The notes: a model not told the origin generated them from the sequence alone. A DNA stretch of 64,000 nucleotides from Bacteroidales bacterium (GCA_017400135.1 JAFPVJ010000012.1:62001-126000), one strand, 5' to 3'; positions 43,986 through 52,996 are shown, counted from the first letter of the stretch. Made by a program: numbers and translations.

Positions 43986-45785
43986 TTGACCGTCAGGGAG
44001 AAAATAGCGCTCTTTCCGCATTCCCCGGGAGTCTACCGGTATTATGACTCCGCGGGGAATGTCATCTATGTCGGCAAGGCCAAGGACCTCCACAAGCGGG
44101 TGGCCCAGTATTTCGTGCCCCCGGAGCGCCTCAATCTCAAGACCCGCGTGCTGGTGTCCAAGATCGCGGACGCGCAGTACTCGGTCGTGGACAGCGAGTC
44201 GGACGCCCTGCTGCTGGAGAACAACCTGATCAAGCAGTACAAGCCCAAGTACAACATCCTGCTGAAGGACTCCAAGACCTATCCCTGGCTCTGCGTGACG
44301 AACGATCCCTATCCGCGGGTTTTCCTGACCCGGCGCGTGGTCCAGAACGGTTCCCGGTATTTCGGTCCCTATTCGTCCGCGATGCACGCCCGGAATCTAC
44401 TGGACCTCTTCTCCCGGACTTACCCTCTGCGCTCCTGCAAGCACAAGATCGATTCCGACACCATCCTGCGCGGCAAAATACGGCCTTGCCTGGACTATCA
44501 TATCGGCAAGTGCAAGGGCTGCTGCGTCGGGGCCGTTTCGATGGAAGAATACGGGGGCTGGATCGAAGAGATCGTTTCCCTGCTGAAGGGTGGCGTGGGC
44601 GACATCCTGCGTGACCTGGAAGCCAGGATGAACGCCGCCTCGGAAGAACTGGACTTCGAGACGGCACAGCTGTACAAGCTGCGGATCGACGCGTTGAAGA
44701 AACACTACGCCCGCTCGATCATCTCCAGCGCCCGGGATCTCAACTGCGACGTGTTCTCCCTGGTCTCCGACTCCCTGGAGAGCTATGGCAATTTCCTGCG
44801 CATCCGGGGCGGTTCCATCATCCAGTCGCTCAATCTGGGCTTCAAGTTGGGAATCGAGGAGGAACCGGCTTCCGTGCTCAGCACCTTCATCGCGGAGATC
44901 GAGTCCAAGTTCGGCGCCCTGAGCAAGGAGGTGATCGTGCCTTTCCTGCCGGACGTCGAGATCGAAGGCGTGGAGTTCCGGATTCCCGTCAAGGGCGACA
45001 AGTTCTCGCTGCTGGAGCTCAGCGCCAAGAATGCCAAGGAATTCCAGCTGGCGAATCTCAAGCAAAAGGAGCATTCGCATCCCGACGAGTTCCGGGCGAT
45101 GGCGCTGGAGAATCTGCGCCAGGCCCTGGGCATGAAGGAAACGCCCGAGCACATGGAGTGTTTCGACAACTCGAACACCCAGGGCACCAATCCGGTCGCG
45201 TCCTGCGTGGTCTTCCGCGGGGGAGAGCCGTCCAAGAAGGACTACCGCAAGTTCAAGATCAAGACCGTCGTGGGCGCCAACGACTATGCTTCGATGAAGG
45301 AAATCGTCAACCGGCGCTATTCCCGCATGCTGGAGGAGGCTCCCGACGACCTGCCCCAGCTGGTCGTGATCGACGGCGGCGAAGGGCAGCTCAATTTCGC
45401 CTGGCAGGCGCTCTGCGAACTGGGCATCCAGGACCGCTTGACCGTCGTGGGCCTGGCAAAGCGGATGGAAGAAGTCATCCGCGTCGGTGACCCGTACCCC
45501 CTGTTCCTGGACCGCAATTCACAGGCATTCCGCCTGATGACGCACATCCGCGACGAAGCGCACCGCTTCGGTATCACCTTCCACCGCAGCCTGCGCTCCA
45601 AGCAGCAGACACATTCCGCGCTGCGGGAGATCAAGGGCGTGGGAGAGCAGACCGAGCAGCGGCTGCTCATCCATTTCGGGAGCGTGGCGCGCATTGCGGC
45701 CGCCCCCGTGGAGGATATCGCCGGCCTGGTCGGTCCCGCACTGGCCCGCCGCATCAAGGACGCATTGAACGGAGATGGACGATAA
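43986..45785 (+). CDS. uvrC: Excinuclease ABC subunit C
   Basis: 599 residues; makes both incisions in nucleotide excision repair. GIY-YIG nuclease domain at the N-terminus (GVYRYYDSAGNVIYVGKAKD), a UVR helical motif (about 200-235, ASEELDFETAQLYKLRI), the RNase H-like domain (MECFDNSNTQGTNPVAS, VIDGGEGQLN) and a C-terminal helix-hairpin-helix region (IKGVGEQTEQRLL). The start appears to be TTG directly after the previous stop; no ATG or GTG fits. It overlaps pnuC by 11 bases. Confidence 0.96.
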   Translation: MTVREKIALFPHSPGVYRYYDSAGNVIYVGKAKDLHKRVAQYFVPPERLNLKTRVLVSKIADAQYSVVDSESDALLLENNLIKQYKPKYNILLKDSKTYPWLCVTNDPYPRVFLTRRVVQNGSRYFGPYSSAMHARNLLDLFSRTYPLRSCKHKIDSDTILRGKIRPCLDYHIGKCKGCCVGAVSMEEYGGWIEEIVSLLKGGVGDILRDLEARMNAASEELDFETAQLYKLRIDALKKHYARSIISSARDLNCDVFSLVSDSLESYGNFLRIRGGSIIQSLNLGFKLGIEEEPASVLSTFIAEIESKFGALSKEVIVPFLPDVEIEGVEFRIPVKGDKFSLLELSAKNAKEFQLANLKQKEHSHPDEFRAMALENLRQALGMKETPEHMECFDNSNTQGTNPVASCVVFRGGEPSKKDYRKFKIKTVVGANDYASMKEIVNRRYSRMLEEAPDDLPQLVVIDGGEGQLNFAWQALCELGIQDRLTVVGLAKRMEEVIRVGDPYPLFLDRNSQAFRLMTHIRDEAHRFGITFHRSLRSKQQTHSALREIKGVGEQTEQRLLIHFGSVARIAAAPVEDIAGLVGPALARRIKDALNGDGR

Positions 45786-46524
45786 ACGATTCAACCGCTG
45801 GTTTTCCGCTTTCATCCTGATCGGGATGAGCGTGGCGCTCGTACTGACGACCGCCATCAAGTTTTCGGGCGCCGAGTCCGGAAAGGGACTGCTCCTGCTG
45901 GCCGCCTTCGGGTCTCTGATGGGTGTGCTCGCGACGGTCAGTTCGGCCAATGGGCGCATCATCACATTCTTCTTCGGCCTGCTGGACGTCGCCATCTATG
46001 GAGCGATGTGCCTGATGAACTGGTACGACGGTGGCTCGGGTCTGGGCAACGCGGTCCTTCATTTTGCCTATTTCGTGCCGATGCAGTTCGTCGGCTTCGC
46101 CCAGTGGAAGAAAAGGGGAGAGAACGAGTCGGGACAGGTCAATGCCCGGCGCCTCAGTGGCCGGCAATGGGCGATCCTGCTTCCCGCATTCCTGGCTGCG
46201 ACCGTCATTTTCTACCTGATCATCGCCCGTTTCGACCGTTCGGCTGCGGAAGGATTCCTGCGGATGGCGGTCATACTGGACGTGCTGCCGCTGGTCTGCA
46301 ACATTTTCGGGCAGGCGCTGATGTCCACGGCCTACCGGGAGCAATGGTTCTTCTGGATCGGCGTCAACATCTTCTCCATCTGGATGTGGGCCCACACTCT
46401 TTCGACCGGAGGAGGCTCATACTCAGTCATTTACATTATCAAGTACAGCTTCTACCTGATCAACTCCCTGAATGGTCTGCGTATCTGGCACAATCTTAGC
46501 AAAGGGGTAGATGTTTGCAAATAA
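45775..46524 (+). CDS. pnuC: PnuC-family nicotinamide riboside/NMN transporter
   Basis: 249-residue inner-membrane protein with about seven to eight hydrophobic segments. The family signature region is visible: EQWFFWIGVNIFSIWMWA and IIKYSFYLINSLNGLRIW. PnuC proteins move nicotinamide riboside or related vitamin precursors by facilitated diffusion, with trapping by phosphorylation. Substrate is inferred from family only. The acpP promoter lies in its last codons. Confidence 0.88.
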   Translation: MDDKRFNRWFSAFILIGMSVALVLTTAIKFSGAESGKGLLLLAAFGSLMGVLATVSSANGRIITFFFGLLDVAIYGAMCLMNWYDGGSGLGNAVLHFAYFVPMQFVGFAQWKKRGENESGQVNARRLSGRQWAILLPAFLAATVIFYLIIARFDRSAAEGFLRMAVILDVLPLVCNIFGQALMSTAYREQWFFWIGVNIFSIWMWAHTLSTGGGSYSVIYIIKYSFYLINSLNGLRIWHNLSKGVDVCK

Positions 46525-46545
46525 GAAATACTTTTCATACCTTTG
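46514..46545 (+). promoter_or_regulatory. Promoter of acpP
   Basis: TTTG (46514-46517), 20 bases, TACCTTTG (46538-46545). Consensus match overlapping the end of pnuC; leader of about 45 bases. Confidence 0.72.
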
Positions 46546-46593
46546 TCACACTATTGGTTTGACGTGTATTTATAAACATAAACTTTTATCATT

Positions 46594-46842
46594 ATGGAGT
46601 ACGAGGAAATCGTAAACAAAGTAAAAGCGATCATTATCGACAAGTTGGGTGTTGAGGAGTCCGAGGTTACCGAGACTGCGAGTTTCACCAATGATCTTGG
46701 CGCTGACTCCCTTGACACCGTTGAACTTCTCCTCGAGTTCGAGAAGGTGTTCGACATCAAGATTCCCGATGAGGAAACCAGCACGATTGCCACCGTCAAG
46801 GATGCGATCGACAAGGTGAGCGAGAAGCTTCAGGCGAAGTAA
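46594..46842 (+). CDS. acpP: Acyl carrier protein
   Basis: 82 residues, acidic four-helix carrier of acyl chains in fatty acid and lipid A synthesis. The phosphopantetheine attachment Ser39 is in the canonical [11 protein letters not shown] motif. It stands alone between its own promoter and a strong terminator. In many Bacteroidota acpP is followed by fabF; that partner is not here. Confidence 0.97.
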   Translation: MEYEEIVNKVKAIIIDKLGVEESEVTETASFTNDLGADSLDTVELLLEFEKVFDIKIPDEETSTIATVKDAIDKVSEKLQAK

Positions 46843-46864
46843 ACGATCTCGTTCCGAAAATAAG

Positions 46865-46897
46865 AAGGCCGGCTTTCACAGCCGGCCTTTTCATTTT
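46865..46897. terminator. Bidirectional terminator between acpP and the DUF4270 gene
   Basis: AAGGCCGGCT (46865-46874) and AGCCGGCCTT (46880-46889) form a perfect 10-bp stem with a TTCAC loop. A T-rich tract follows on the plus strand and an A-rich tract precedes it, so it can serve both convergent genes. Confidence 0.85.
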
Positions 46898-46913
46898 CCA
46901 TCCGCTGGGCGGA

Positions 46914-48575
46914 CTAGTTCTCGCCGCTCTTAGGAAGGGAATAGGTGACGGTCATCATGGGCCGGCGGCCTTCTGCGGTCGGACCGTTGAGGATCCCGCG
47001 GTAGTAGCGGTCCTTGTCCAACTGCTTGACGGTCGTGGAAGTGGAAGAACTGCTGCCGTACATCTGGGCCATCAGCATATAGCTGTAATAGTTGCTGTAG
47101 TAGTCGCCGTATCCGCCATACCCGTATCCGCCGTAGCCATAGCCATATCCGCCGTACCCGTATCCTCCGTAACCTCCGTACATGCCGTTATAGTAGCTGG
47201 AGTACATCATCATGTTGTAGTACTGGGACATTTCGTCCTGCTCGGCGGCGGAAGTAGTCGTCGTCTGTATCTCGTTGGCCATGATCAGGAACCACACGTC
47301 ATAGTTGTGGATCTTGTCCAGGTTGTCAAGATTGAGGATGGACTGGGTGTGGTAGGTGATGTCCGGTGCGTAGGTCAGCAGGGAGCGGTTGACATCCCCC
47401 TGGTCCTCCGAGGAGTCGCTCGAATCGGTCAGGCTGGCGAAGGAGAGGCGTCCGTTGTCGTTCCGGATCCGGCAGGTCGGGCTGAGGATCTGGGGATAGC
47501 GTTCCATTTCCTTGTAGTCTTCCGGGAACTCGAAGGGGAGTGAGAGAGAGGCCCGGTTGATGGCGGCTTCCGCAGGGTTGCCGTGACGGGAGATTTCCGC
47601 GAGGAGCTTCTCCCGGATCTCGGTCGCGGAAAGGACAGGCTTGAGCCCGCCGCCGCCCTCGATGAAGATCTTGTCCGTGGCATAGCCGCTGCGCTCCCGC
47701 GTCTCGTGGCTGCATACGTTGAGACAGTACTGAGGCAGGTTGGAACTGGCGTTGTAGATCAGCGAATCCACGTTGTAGAACTTGTCCGGGCTGAAATAGA
47801 AAAGGAAGGTGGTATCCTTGGTCACTCCGTTGTAGTCGGCGGTGAAGCCCAGTTCCGCATAGTTGCCCTGGATGTAATAATAGGTGGCGTTGAACTTAAG
47901 CTGGAGGTCGAAGATGTTGATGCGGCCGCCTTCTCCGGAGGGTTCGTCCGTCTCGAAGACGATACCGGGGAACTTCTTGGTGTAGGTCGCCATATCCTTC
48001 GTATCCTCGGGCTTGATGTCCAGATACTTCTCTCCGAACTCCTTGGTGAAGAAGAAGCCGAGCGTATCTTCCGATCCGTTGAAGACGGGGACGCCGCGGG
48101 TGATGCGGCGCGAGCTATGCTTGAGCCGGGTGTTGATGTCGAAAGTGGAGTCAAGCGGCTCGCTCAGTTCGTAGACATTGACGTGCTGGTGGGCGTAACG
48201 GTCCTCGTCGCGCATGACCGAGACGGTATCCCGTGTCATTGTCAGACGGAAATAGCGGAAACGGGCGTTGCTGCCGTAGTCGAGCGAATCGAACATAGGC
48301 ACGAGCGTGACGGCCGAACTGCGGGTCGTCAGGCCGAAATCCTCATCGCGGATGGCCCCGAAGGTGATGCGGGTCTGGGAGTAGCCGGACAGGCTGTCCG
48401 CTGGTACCATGCGGATCTCTTCCAGCGGAAATTCCGCCACGAAGGTATCAAACTGCTGGTCGGTGGCCAGAAAACCGGCTCCGAGGTCATAATCAACGTG
48501 TACGCAAGACAGGCAGCAGGCCAGCACGGCTGTGCCCAGAAGGGGGAAGATACGTTTCAGGAAATGAAAGTCCAT
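46914..48575 (-). CDS. DUF4270-family lipoprotein with Gly/Tyr-rich repeat segment
   Basis: 553 residues. Lipoprotein-type signal ending LSCVHVDYDLG, matching the DUF4270 opening, then a beta-rich body. Near residues 462-495 lies a low-complexity tract of GGY, GYG and YY units, followed by a Ser/Thr-rich stretch. It follows the GT5-like gene by 3 bases, the usual neighbour of DUF4270 in Bacteroidota. Function unknown; probably a surface or periplasmic structural protein. Confidence 0.82.
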   Translation of the reverse strand: MDFHFLKRIFPLLGTAVLACCLSCVHVDYDLGAGFLATDQQFDTFVAEFPLEEIRMVPADSLSGYSQTRITFGAIRDEDFGLTTRSSAVTLVPMFDSLDYGSNARFRYFRLTMTRDTVSVMRDEDRYAHQHVNVYELSEPLDSTFDINTRLKHSSRRITRGVPVFNGSEDTLGFFFTKEFGEKYLDIKPEDTKDMATYTKKFPGIVFETDEPSGEGGRINIFDLQLKFNATYYYIQGNYAELGFTADYNGVTKDTTFLFYFSPDKFYNVDSLIYNASSNLPQYCLNVCSHETRERSGYATDKIFIEGGGGLKPVLSATEIREKLLAEISRHGNPAEAAINRASLSLPFEFPEDYKEMERYPQILSPTCRIRNDNGRLSFASLTDSSDSSEDQGDVNRSLLTYAPDITYHTQSILNLDNLDKIHNYDVWFLIMANEIQTTTTSAAEQDEMSQYYNMMMYSSYYNGMYGGYGGYGYGGYGYGYGGYGYGGYGDYYSNYYSYMLMAQMYGSSSSTSTTVKQLDKDRYYRGILNGPTAEGRRPMMTVTYSLPKSGEN

Positions 48576-48578
48576 TTT

Positions 48579-49397
48579 TTACAACTGATCATAAAACCGG
48601 TCGTATTCGTCGATGTAGCTGCCGTCTTCGAAGGATTTTTCCGAATAGGGCAGTACCGGAAGCTTGAGGGAAGTGCAATACTTCTTCAGGCTGGCGTCCA
48701 CTCCGGCGTCTCCGAAGATGACGGCGTCCGAATACGTGATAGCTGTTTTCGCAAGATTTATGCCATTCGGCTTCTCCAGGAGCGCAATGTCCCCGGCCTG
48801 AATGCCTCCGGCGACGATTTTCTTCGCAAAATCCTGGGAGAAAGATTCCCCGTCCGCATCGCCGTACAGCGACAGGACTACCTTGCTGCCCGCGAAAATC
48901 GGGTCGTCGCGATAGATTTTCTTGAGGTAGAGGGGGACGAGCTGGGAGATCCAGCCGTGGCAGTGGATGATGTCCGGGGCCCATCTGAGCTTCTTGACGG
49001 TCTCAAGGATGCCGCGGGCGAAGAAAATGGCCCGCTCGTCGTTGTCTGCGAAGAAACGCCCTTCGGCGTCACGGTCGATCTGCTTGCGGCGGAAATAGTC
49101 GTCGTTGTCCAGGAAGTAGACCTGAAGGCGGGCGGAAGAGATGGAGGCGACCTTGATCACCAGGGGACGGTCCACGTCGCTGATGATGAGGTTCATTCCG
49201 GAAAGGCGTATGACTTCGTGAAGCTGGTTTTTCCGCTCGTTGATGCATCCGTACTTCGGCATGAAGGAACGAATCTCCTTCTTCCGCTCCTGGATCCCCT
49301 GGGGAAGGGCACGGCAGATGCCTGCAACCCGGGTGTCCGGGAGGAACGGGGACATCTCCGAATTGACGAATAGTACCTTTTTTGCAGTATCGGCCAT
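48579..49397 (-). CDS. Single-domain GT5 (glycogen synthase N-terminal-like) protein
   Basis: 272 residues resembling only the N-terminal half of glycogen synthase: KVLFVNSEMSPFLPDTRVAG at the start, FMPKYGCINERKNQLHEVIRL, VYFLDNDDYF and the HCHGW block. The C-terminal GT1-like half is absent, and the KxGGL ADP-glucose-binding motif near the N-terminus reads PDTRV. So classical glycogen synthase activity is doubtful; the form is, to my knowledge, conserved in Bacteroidota together with DUF4270. It has its own -7 box and is divergent from ftsX. Confidence 0.8.
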   Translation of the reverse strand: MADTAKKVLFVNSEMSPFLPDTRVAGICRALPQGIQERKKEIRSFMPKYGCINERKNQLHEVIRLSGMNLIISDVDRPLVIKVASISSARLQVYFLDNDDYFRRKQIDRDAEGRFFADNDERAIFFARGILETVKKLRWAPDIIHCHGWISQLVPLYLKKIYRDDPIFAGSKVVLSLYGDADGESFSQDFAKKIVAGGIQAGDIALLEKPNGINLAKTAITYSDAVIFGDAGVDASLKKYCTSLKLPVLPYSEKSFEDGSYIDEYDRFYDQL

Positions 49398-49426
49398 CTT
49401 GTTGCGTCTTAAAAGTCAGATTCGAA

Positions 49427-49434
49427 CAAAGATA
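49427..49434 (-). promoter_or_regulatory. -7 box of the GT5-like/DUF4270 unit
   Basis: TATCTTTG on the minus strand, full consensus, 29 bases before the ATG, in a 100-base AT-rich divergent gap. Confidence 0.55.
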
Positions 49435-49464
49435 AGAATTTTTTTTCAAATATTGATAAATCAC

Positions 49465-49472
49465 TATCTTTG
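49465..49472 (+). promoter_or_regulatory. -7 box of the ftsX unit
   Basis: TATCTTTG on the plus strand, full consensus, 25 bases before the ftsX ATG. Confidence 0.55.
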
Positions 49473-49497
49473 AGGTAAAATCGGAAATAGCGCGCCA

Positions 49498-50379
49498 ATG
49501 GGTAAAAGCATGGAGAAAAAACTGGTCCGCCGGAGACTGGCGAACGCCTGGCTCTCGACGATCATCAGCATCAGCCTGGTGCTGCTGCTGGTCGGACTGG
49601 CGGCCTTGCTGATGATGAACGCCGGCAGCGTATCCGACTATTTCAAGGAGAACCTGCAGGTCTCCGTCCTGATGAAACAGGAAGTGGGGGACGAGGAAAC
49701 CATGGCTTTCCAGGAGGAATTGAATGGCCTGGAATTCATCCGCGGGACCCGTTTCGTATCCAAGGAACAGGGCGCCGAGGAGATGAAGGCCATGCTGGGC
49801 GAAGACTTCCTCAGCGTATTCGAATCCTCTCCCGTTCCCGCTTCGATCGACCTGACGCTCGAAGCCCGGTACGTGTCGGCGGACAGCCTGGCCAAGGTCA
49901 AGGAGATCCTGATGGCGTCTCCGCTCGTGGACGAAGTCAGCTACCAGCAGTCCCTGATCGAAGCGCTGAACCAGAATCTGGCGAAGATAGCCCTGCTGCT
50001 CGGCGTGTTCATCGTCCTGCTGCTCTTCATTTCGTTCGTGCTGATCAACAACACGGTGCGGCTGAGCGTGTTCTCCCGCCGTTTCACGATCCATACGATG
50101 AAACTGGTCGGAGCGACCAAGAGCTACATCCGGGCTCCGTTCCTCGTGCAGGCGGTGTTCCAGGGCTTGTTCTCGGCCTTGCTGGCGATTCTGTTCCTGC
50201 TCGTGATCCTGTTCTTTGTGCGCAGGGAGTTCGCGCAGCTGTTCGAGGTTTTCCAGATGCCGGTCCTGCTGGCCGTGATGGGGATCATGGTGGTCAGCGG
50301 CGTGGTGATCTGCGTGCTGAGCACCTGGTTCGTCGTGGGGCGGCTGGTGTCTTTGAGCAAGGACGAATTATATTATTGA
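49498..50379 (+). CDS. ftsX: Cell-division permease FtsX
   Basis: 293 residues, inner-membrane partner of the ATPase FtsE that activates peptidoglycan hydrolases at the septum. One N-terminal membrane segment, a periplasmic domain (about 45-160) and three C-terminal membrane segments are evident; the SRRFTIHTMKLVGATKSYI coupling region is typical. ftsE is not in this window, the normal arrangement in Bacteroidota. Leads a run of ftsX, DUF3098, uppP and lpxH. Confidence 0.93.
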   Translation: MGKSMEKKLVRRRLANAWLSTIISISLVLLLVGLAALLMMNAGSVSDYFKENLQVSVLMKQEVGDEETMAFQEELNGLEFIRGTRFVSKEQGAEEMKAMLGEDFLSVFESSPVPASIDLTLEARYVSADSLAKVKEILMASPLVDEVSYQQSLIEALNQNLAKIALLLGVFIVLLLFISFVLINNTVRLSVFSRRFTIHTMKLVGATKSYIRAPFLVQAVFQGLFSALLAILFLLVILFFVRREFAQLFEVFQMPVLLAVMGIMVVSGVVICVLSTWFVVGRLVSLSKDELYY

Positions 50380-50399
50380 GAAACAAAAACAGACAGACT

Positions 50400-50639
50400 A
50401 TGGATAATGGAAAGATGGCGACGACGCCGAAGAATCTCCGGATGATGATAGCGGGACTGCTCGTGATGATAGCGGGTTTCATCCTGCTGACGGGCGGAGG
50501 AAGCAAGGACCCGCAGGTGTTCAACTATGCGATGTTCGATTTCCGCCGTCTGGTGGCCGCACCGCTGGTGATCATCGCCGGCATCATCGTGGAGGTCGTC
50601 AGCATCATGTCCGTTTTCAAGAAGAAGGAGGACCGCTGA
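50400..50639 (+). CDS. DUF3098-family small membrane protein
   Basis: 79 residues with two membrane segments (MMIAGLLVMIAGFILLTGGG and a second near VIIAGIIVEVVSIMSV). The GF.LL.GGGS, P..FN and F..RR layout matches DUF3098, commonly found between ftsX and uppP in this phylum. I start at the ATG for MDNGKM; a TTG overlapping the ftsX stop is less likely. Function unknown, possibly envelope-related from context. Confidence 0.82.
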   Translation: MDNGKMATTPKNLRMMIAGLLVMIAGFILLTGGGSKDPQVFNYAMFDFRRLVAAPLVIIAGIIVEVVSIMSVFKKKEDR

Positions 50640-50640
50640 T

Positions 50641-51459
50641 ATGACTTGGTTTCAGGCTTTGCTGCTCGGACTGGTCCAGGGACTGACGGAGTTCCTCCCC
50701 GTCAGCAGCAGCGGACATCTGGCGATCGGGCGTGAGATCCTGGGCGTGGAAGCGTCCGGGGACCTGGTTTTCGAAGTGGCCGTCCACGCCGCGACCGTCC
50801 TGGCGACGATCGTGGTGTTCCGGAAAGAGATTTGGAAACTGCTCTGCGGGCTGTTCAAGTTCCGCTACAACGACGAGACGGACTATATCCTCAAGATTTG
50901 CCTGTCGATGATTCCCGTCCTGTTCGTGGGCCTGTTCCTGAAGGACAGGGTGGAGAATCTGTTCTCCTCCCTGCTGGTCGTGGGACTGGCGCTGGTCGTG
51001 ACGGCTATGCTGCTGTTCTTCTCCCAGTATTTTTCCGCGAGGAAGAAAGAGGACGTTGAGGCCGCTCCCGGCCCGCGCAACGGCATCGGCTGGTGGCAGG
51101 CCCTGGTGATCGGCATCGGCCAGGCGTTCGCGGTCATTCCCGGCCTGTCGCGCTCCGGCACGACGATCAGTACGGGTCTGCTCTGCGGCGTCAAGCGTAA
51201 GAATATCGCCCAGTTCTCCTTCCTGATGGTGCTCGTCCCCATTCTCGGAGAAGCATTTCTGGACGTCGTGGGCGGTGACGCCGCGGCTTCCACCATCGGC
51301 GCCGTGCCGCTGCTGGTCGGCTTCCTGGCCGCTTTCGTTTCGGGTCTTTTCGCCTGCAAGGTGATGATCGCCCTGGTCAAGAAGGCGAAACTGTCCTGGT
51401 TCGCCCTGTACTGCGCGCTCGTCGGCCTGGCGGTGATTTTGTATACGATAGTCGCTTAG
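50641..51459 (+). CDS. uppP: Undecaprenyl-diphosphatase (BacA/UppP)
   Basis: 272-residue polytopic membrane enzyme that dephosphorylates undecaprenyl diphosphate to recycle the lipid carrier of peptidoglycan and O-antigen. Catalytic motifs: QGLTEFLPVSSSGHL (about 13-27) and the second RSGTTIS block near residue 177. Loss or overexpression in other bacteria changes bacitracin sensitivity. Starts one base after DUF3098 ends. Confidence 0.95.
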   Translation: MTWFQALLLGLVQGLTEFLPVSSSGHLAIGREILGVEASGDLVFEVAVHAATVLATIVVFRKEIWKLLCGLFKFRYNDETDYILKICLSMIPVLFVGLFLKDRVENLFSSLLVVGLALVVTAMLLFFSQYFSARKKEDVEAAPGPRNGIGWWQALVIGIGQAFAVIPGLSRSGTTISTGLLCGVKRKNIAQFSFLMVLVPILGEAFLDVVGGDAAASTIGAVPLLVGFLAAFVSGLFACKVMIALVKKAKLSWFALYCALVGLAVILYTIVA

Positions 51460-51462
51460 CAA

Positions 51463-52209
51463 ATGGCGGAGCGCAAGGGCATTTACTTCGTGTCGGACGT
51501 CCATCTCGGGCTGCAGGTCGGCGATCCCGCCGGCCGGGAGGCGCGTTTCGTCGCTTTCCTGAAATCCATCCCTGCCGATACGACACGCGCGCTCTACCTG
51601 CTGGGCGACATCTGGGATTTCTGGTACGAATACAAATATGTCGTGCCCAAGGGTAGCGTGAGGGTGTTCGCAGCGCTCCTGGAGTTGATGGACGCCGGGG
51701 TGGAGGTGTATTTCATGGCCGGCAACCACGATATGTGGTGTTTCCATTATTTCGAGGAGCTGGGCATCACGATCCTGCAGCAGCCCCATTGCTTCGAGGC
51801 GGACGGCATCCGCTTCTGCGTCGGTCACGGCGACGGGCTCGGACCGGTCCCGTTCGGCTATCGCCTGATGCACGGGATTTTCGCCAGCCGACCCATCCAG
51901 GCGCTCTTCAGCACCCTGCATCCGACCCTTGCGTTCGCCTTCGGCAATGCCTGGTCCCGGCGCAACCGGCTTTCGCATGCGCCTTACCGTTTCCGCGGGG
52001 AAGACGAACCTCTGTACCGTTTCGCCGCGGAGTACGAGAAGGAGCATCCGGTGGACTATTTCATCTTCGGACACTACCACGCGGAGGTGGACATGACGCT
52101 GCCCGGCGGGGCGCGCCTGCTGATGACGAAATCCTGGATGGATGATTCTCCCTATTGGTATTCGGACGGGATTTCGGTCTTCTTGGGCCACTCGAAGAAG
52201 ATCGAATAG
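51463..52209 (+). CDS. lpxH: UDP-2,3-diacylglucosamine diphosphatase (LpxH)
   Basis: 248 residues; hydrolyses UDP-2,3-diacylglucosamine to lipid X in lipid A synthesis on the cytoplasmic membrane face. Metallophosphoesterase motifs: SDVHLG, LGDIWDFW, GNHD, VGHGD and FGHYH. The insertion carrying the acyl-chain cap is visible around residues 130-180. Follows uppP by 3 bases. Its last 58 bases overlap the convergent DUF4294 gene. Confidence 0.9.
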   Translation: MAERKGIYFVSDVHLGLQVGDPAGREARFVAFLKSIPADTTRALYLLGDIWDFWYEYKYVVPKGSVRVFAALLELMDAGVEVYFMAGNHDMWCFHYFEELGITILQQPHCFEADGIRFCVGHGDGLGPVPFGYRLMHGIFASRPIQALFSTLHPTLAFAFGNAWSRRNRLSHAPYRFRGEDEPLYRFAAEYEKEHPVDYFIFGHYHAEVDMTLPGGARLLMTKSWMDDSPYWYSDGISVFLGHSKKIE

Positions 52210-52820
52210 TAAAAGAGGTCAAATTCTCCCTTCTCCCATAGTTGGACAAGCTGCTCCGTCTGCTTGTCTTCGCCTTCCGGGTCGTAACGGTTCTTCAGAT
52301 CCTGCCCGAAGAGCTTCGCGACGCCCTGCCAGAAACCGGCGGCCGTCTTGCTCTTGTAATCCTTGACGACCGCGTACGCCGTCTTGCCGAGCTCGCGGTC
52401 TACGAGGCGCACCAGGAGCTGCCCCTGCGAGATGGTCATGTGACGGATGGCGTCTTCGAAGTCGTGCAGCAGTTTCCACTGGACGTCGTTGATGTATTTG
52501 TCCCGTTTCCGGCGCCTCAGGTTCTGCATCTCGATGGTCAGGTCGACCTCTTCGGAAAGTTTCTTGCCCAGAAGGGCGTAGGGATAGACTTTGTTGAAAT
52601 TGTAGACCAGCCGGCAGAATTTCCGCCAGTCGGTCTTGTTGACGCGGCTCCCTTTCGGGAAGATCCAGGCGGGCTGGATGGTGTCCAGGTAGACCGTGTC
52701 CCCGTCCTGGACCATATAGTACATGTATACCGGTCCGGGCTTGCGTCTCTGGGCTTGACCCGGAAGCGCAAGGCAGAGCAGGAGGACTGCCAGCGTGAAC
52801 CACAATTTTCTGGTCGGCAT
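52152..52820 (-). CDS. DUF4294-family exported protein
   Basis: 222 residues. Signal peptide MPTRKLWFTLAVLLLCLALPGQAQ, then a basic, helix-rich body (RLVYNFNKVYPYALLGKKL, RKRDKYINDVQ). I recognise the DUF4294 family of Bacteroidota; no catalytic motif is evident. I start at MPTRKLW, just downstream of a -7 box. The C-terminal 18 codons overlap the end of lpxH on the other strand. Confidence 0.82.
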   Translation of the reverse strand: MPTRKLWFTLAVLLLCLALPGQAQRRKPGPVYMYYMVQDGDTVYLDTIQPAWIFPKGSRVNKTDWRKFCRLVYNFNKVYPYALLGKKLSEEVDLTIEMQNLRRRKRDKYINDVQWKLLHDFEDAIRHMTISQGQLLVRLVDRELGKTAYAVVKDYKSKTAAGFWQGVAKLFGQDLKNRYDPEGEDKQTEQLVQLWEKGEFDLFYYSIFFEWPKKTEIPSEYQ

Positions 52821-52826
52821 ACGGGA

Positions 52827-52834
52827 CAAAGGTA
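52827..52834 (-). promoter_or_regulatory. -7 box of the DUF4294 gene
   Basis: TACCTTTG on the minus strand, a full consensus match, very close to the ATG at 52820, giving a short leader. Confidence 0.5.
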
Positions 52835-52996
52835 AGCAAAAAAAAGGCCACTTGATCCCTTCCCTCCGAGACCCCCTCTTACCCTGTCGAAAATGCGCTG
52901 GAAAAAATTTTACCGGATGGCGGAACTGGTTGAAAATACGCAACTTGACTTTTCAATCTGCCTGTCGAAAATATTTGAAAAAAATTGTAAAAAGCA

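Noticed and set aside
46569..46593. Looked for a FapR-like or riboswitch element in the acpP leader
   Set aside because: The leader is short and AT-rich with no convincing structure.
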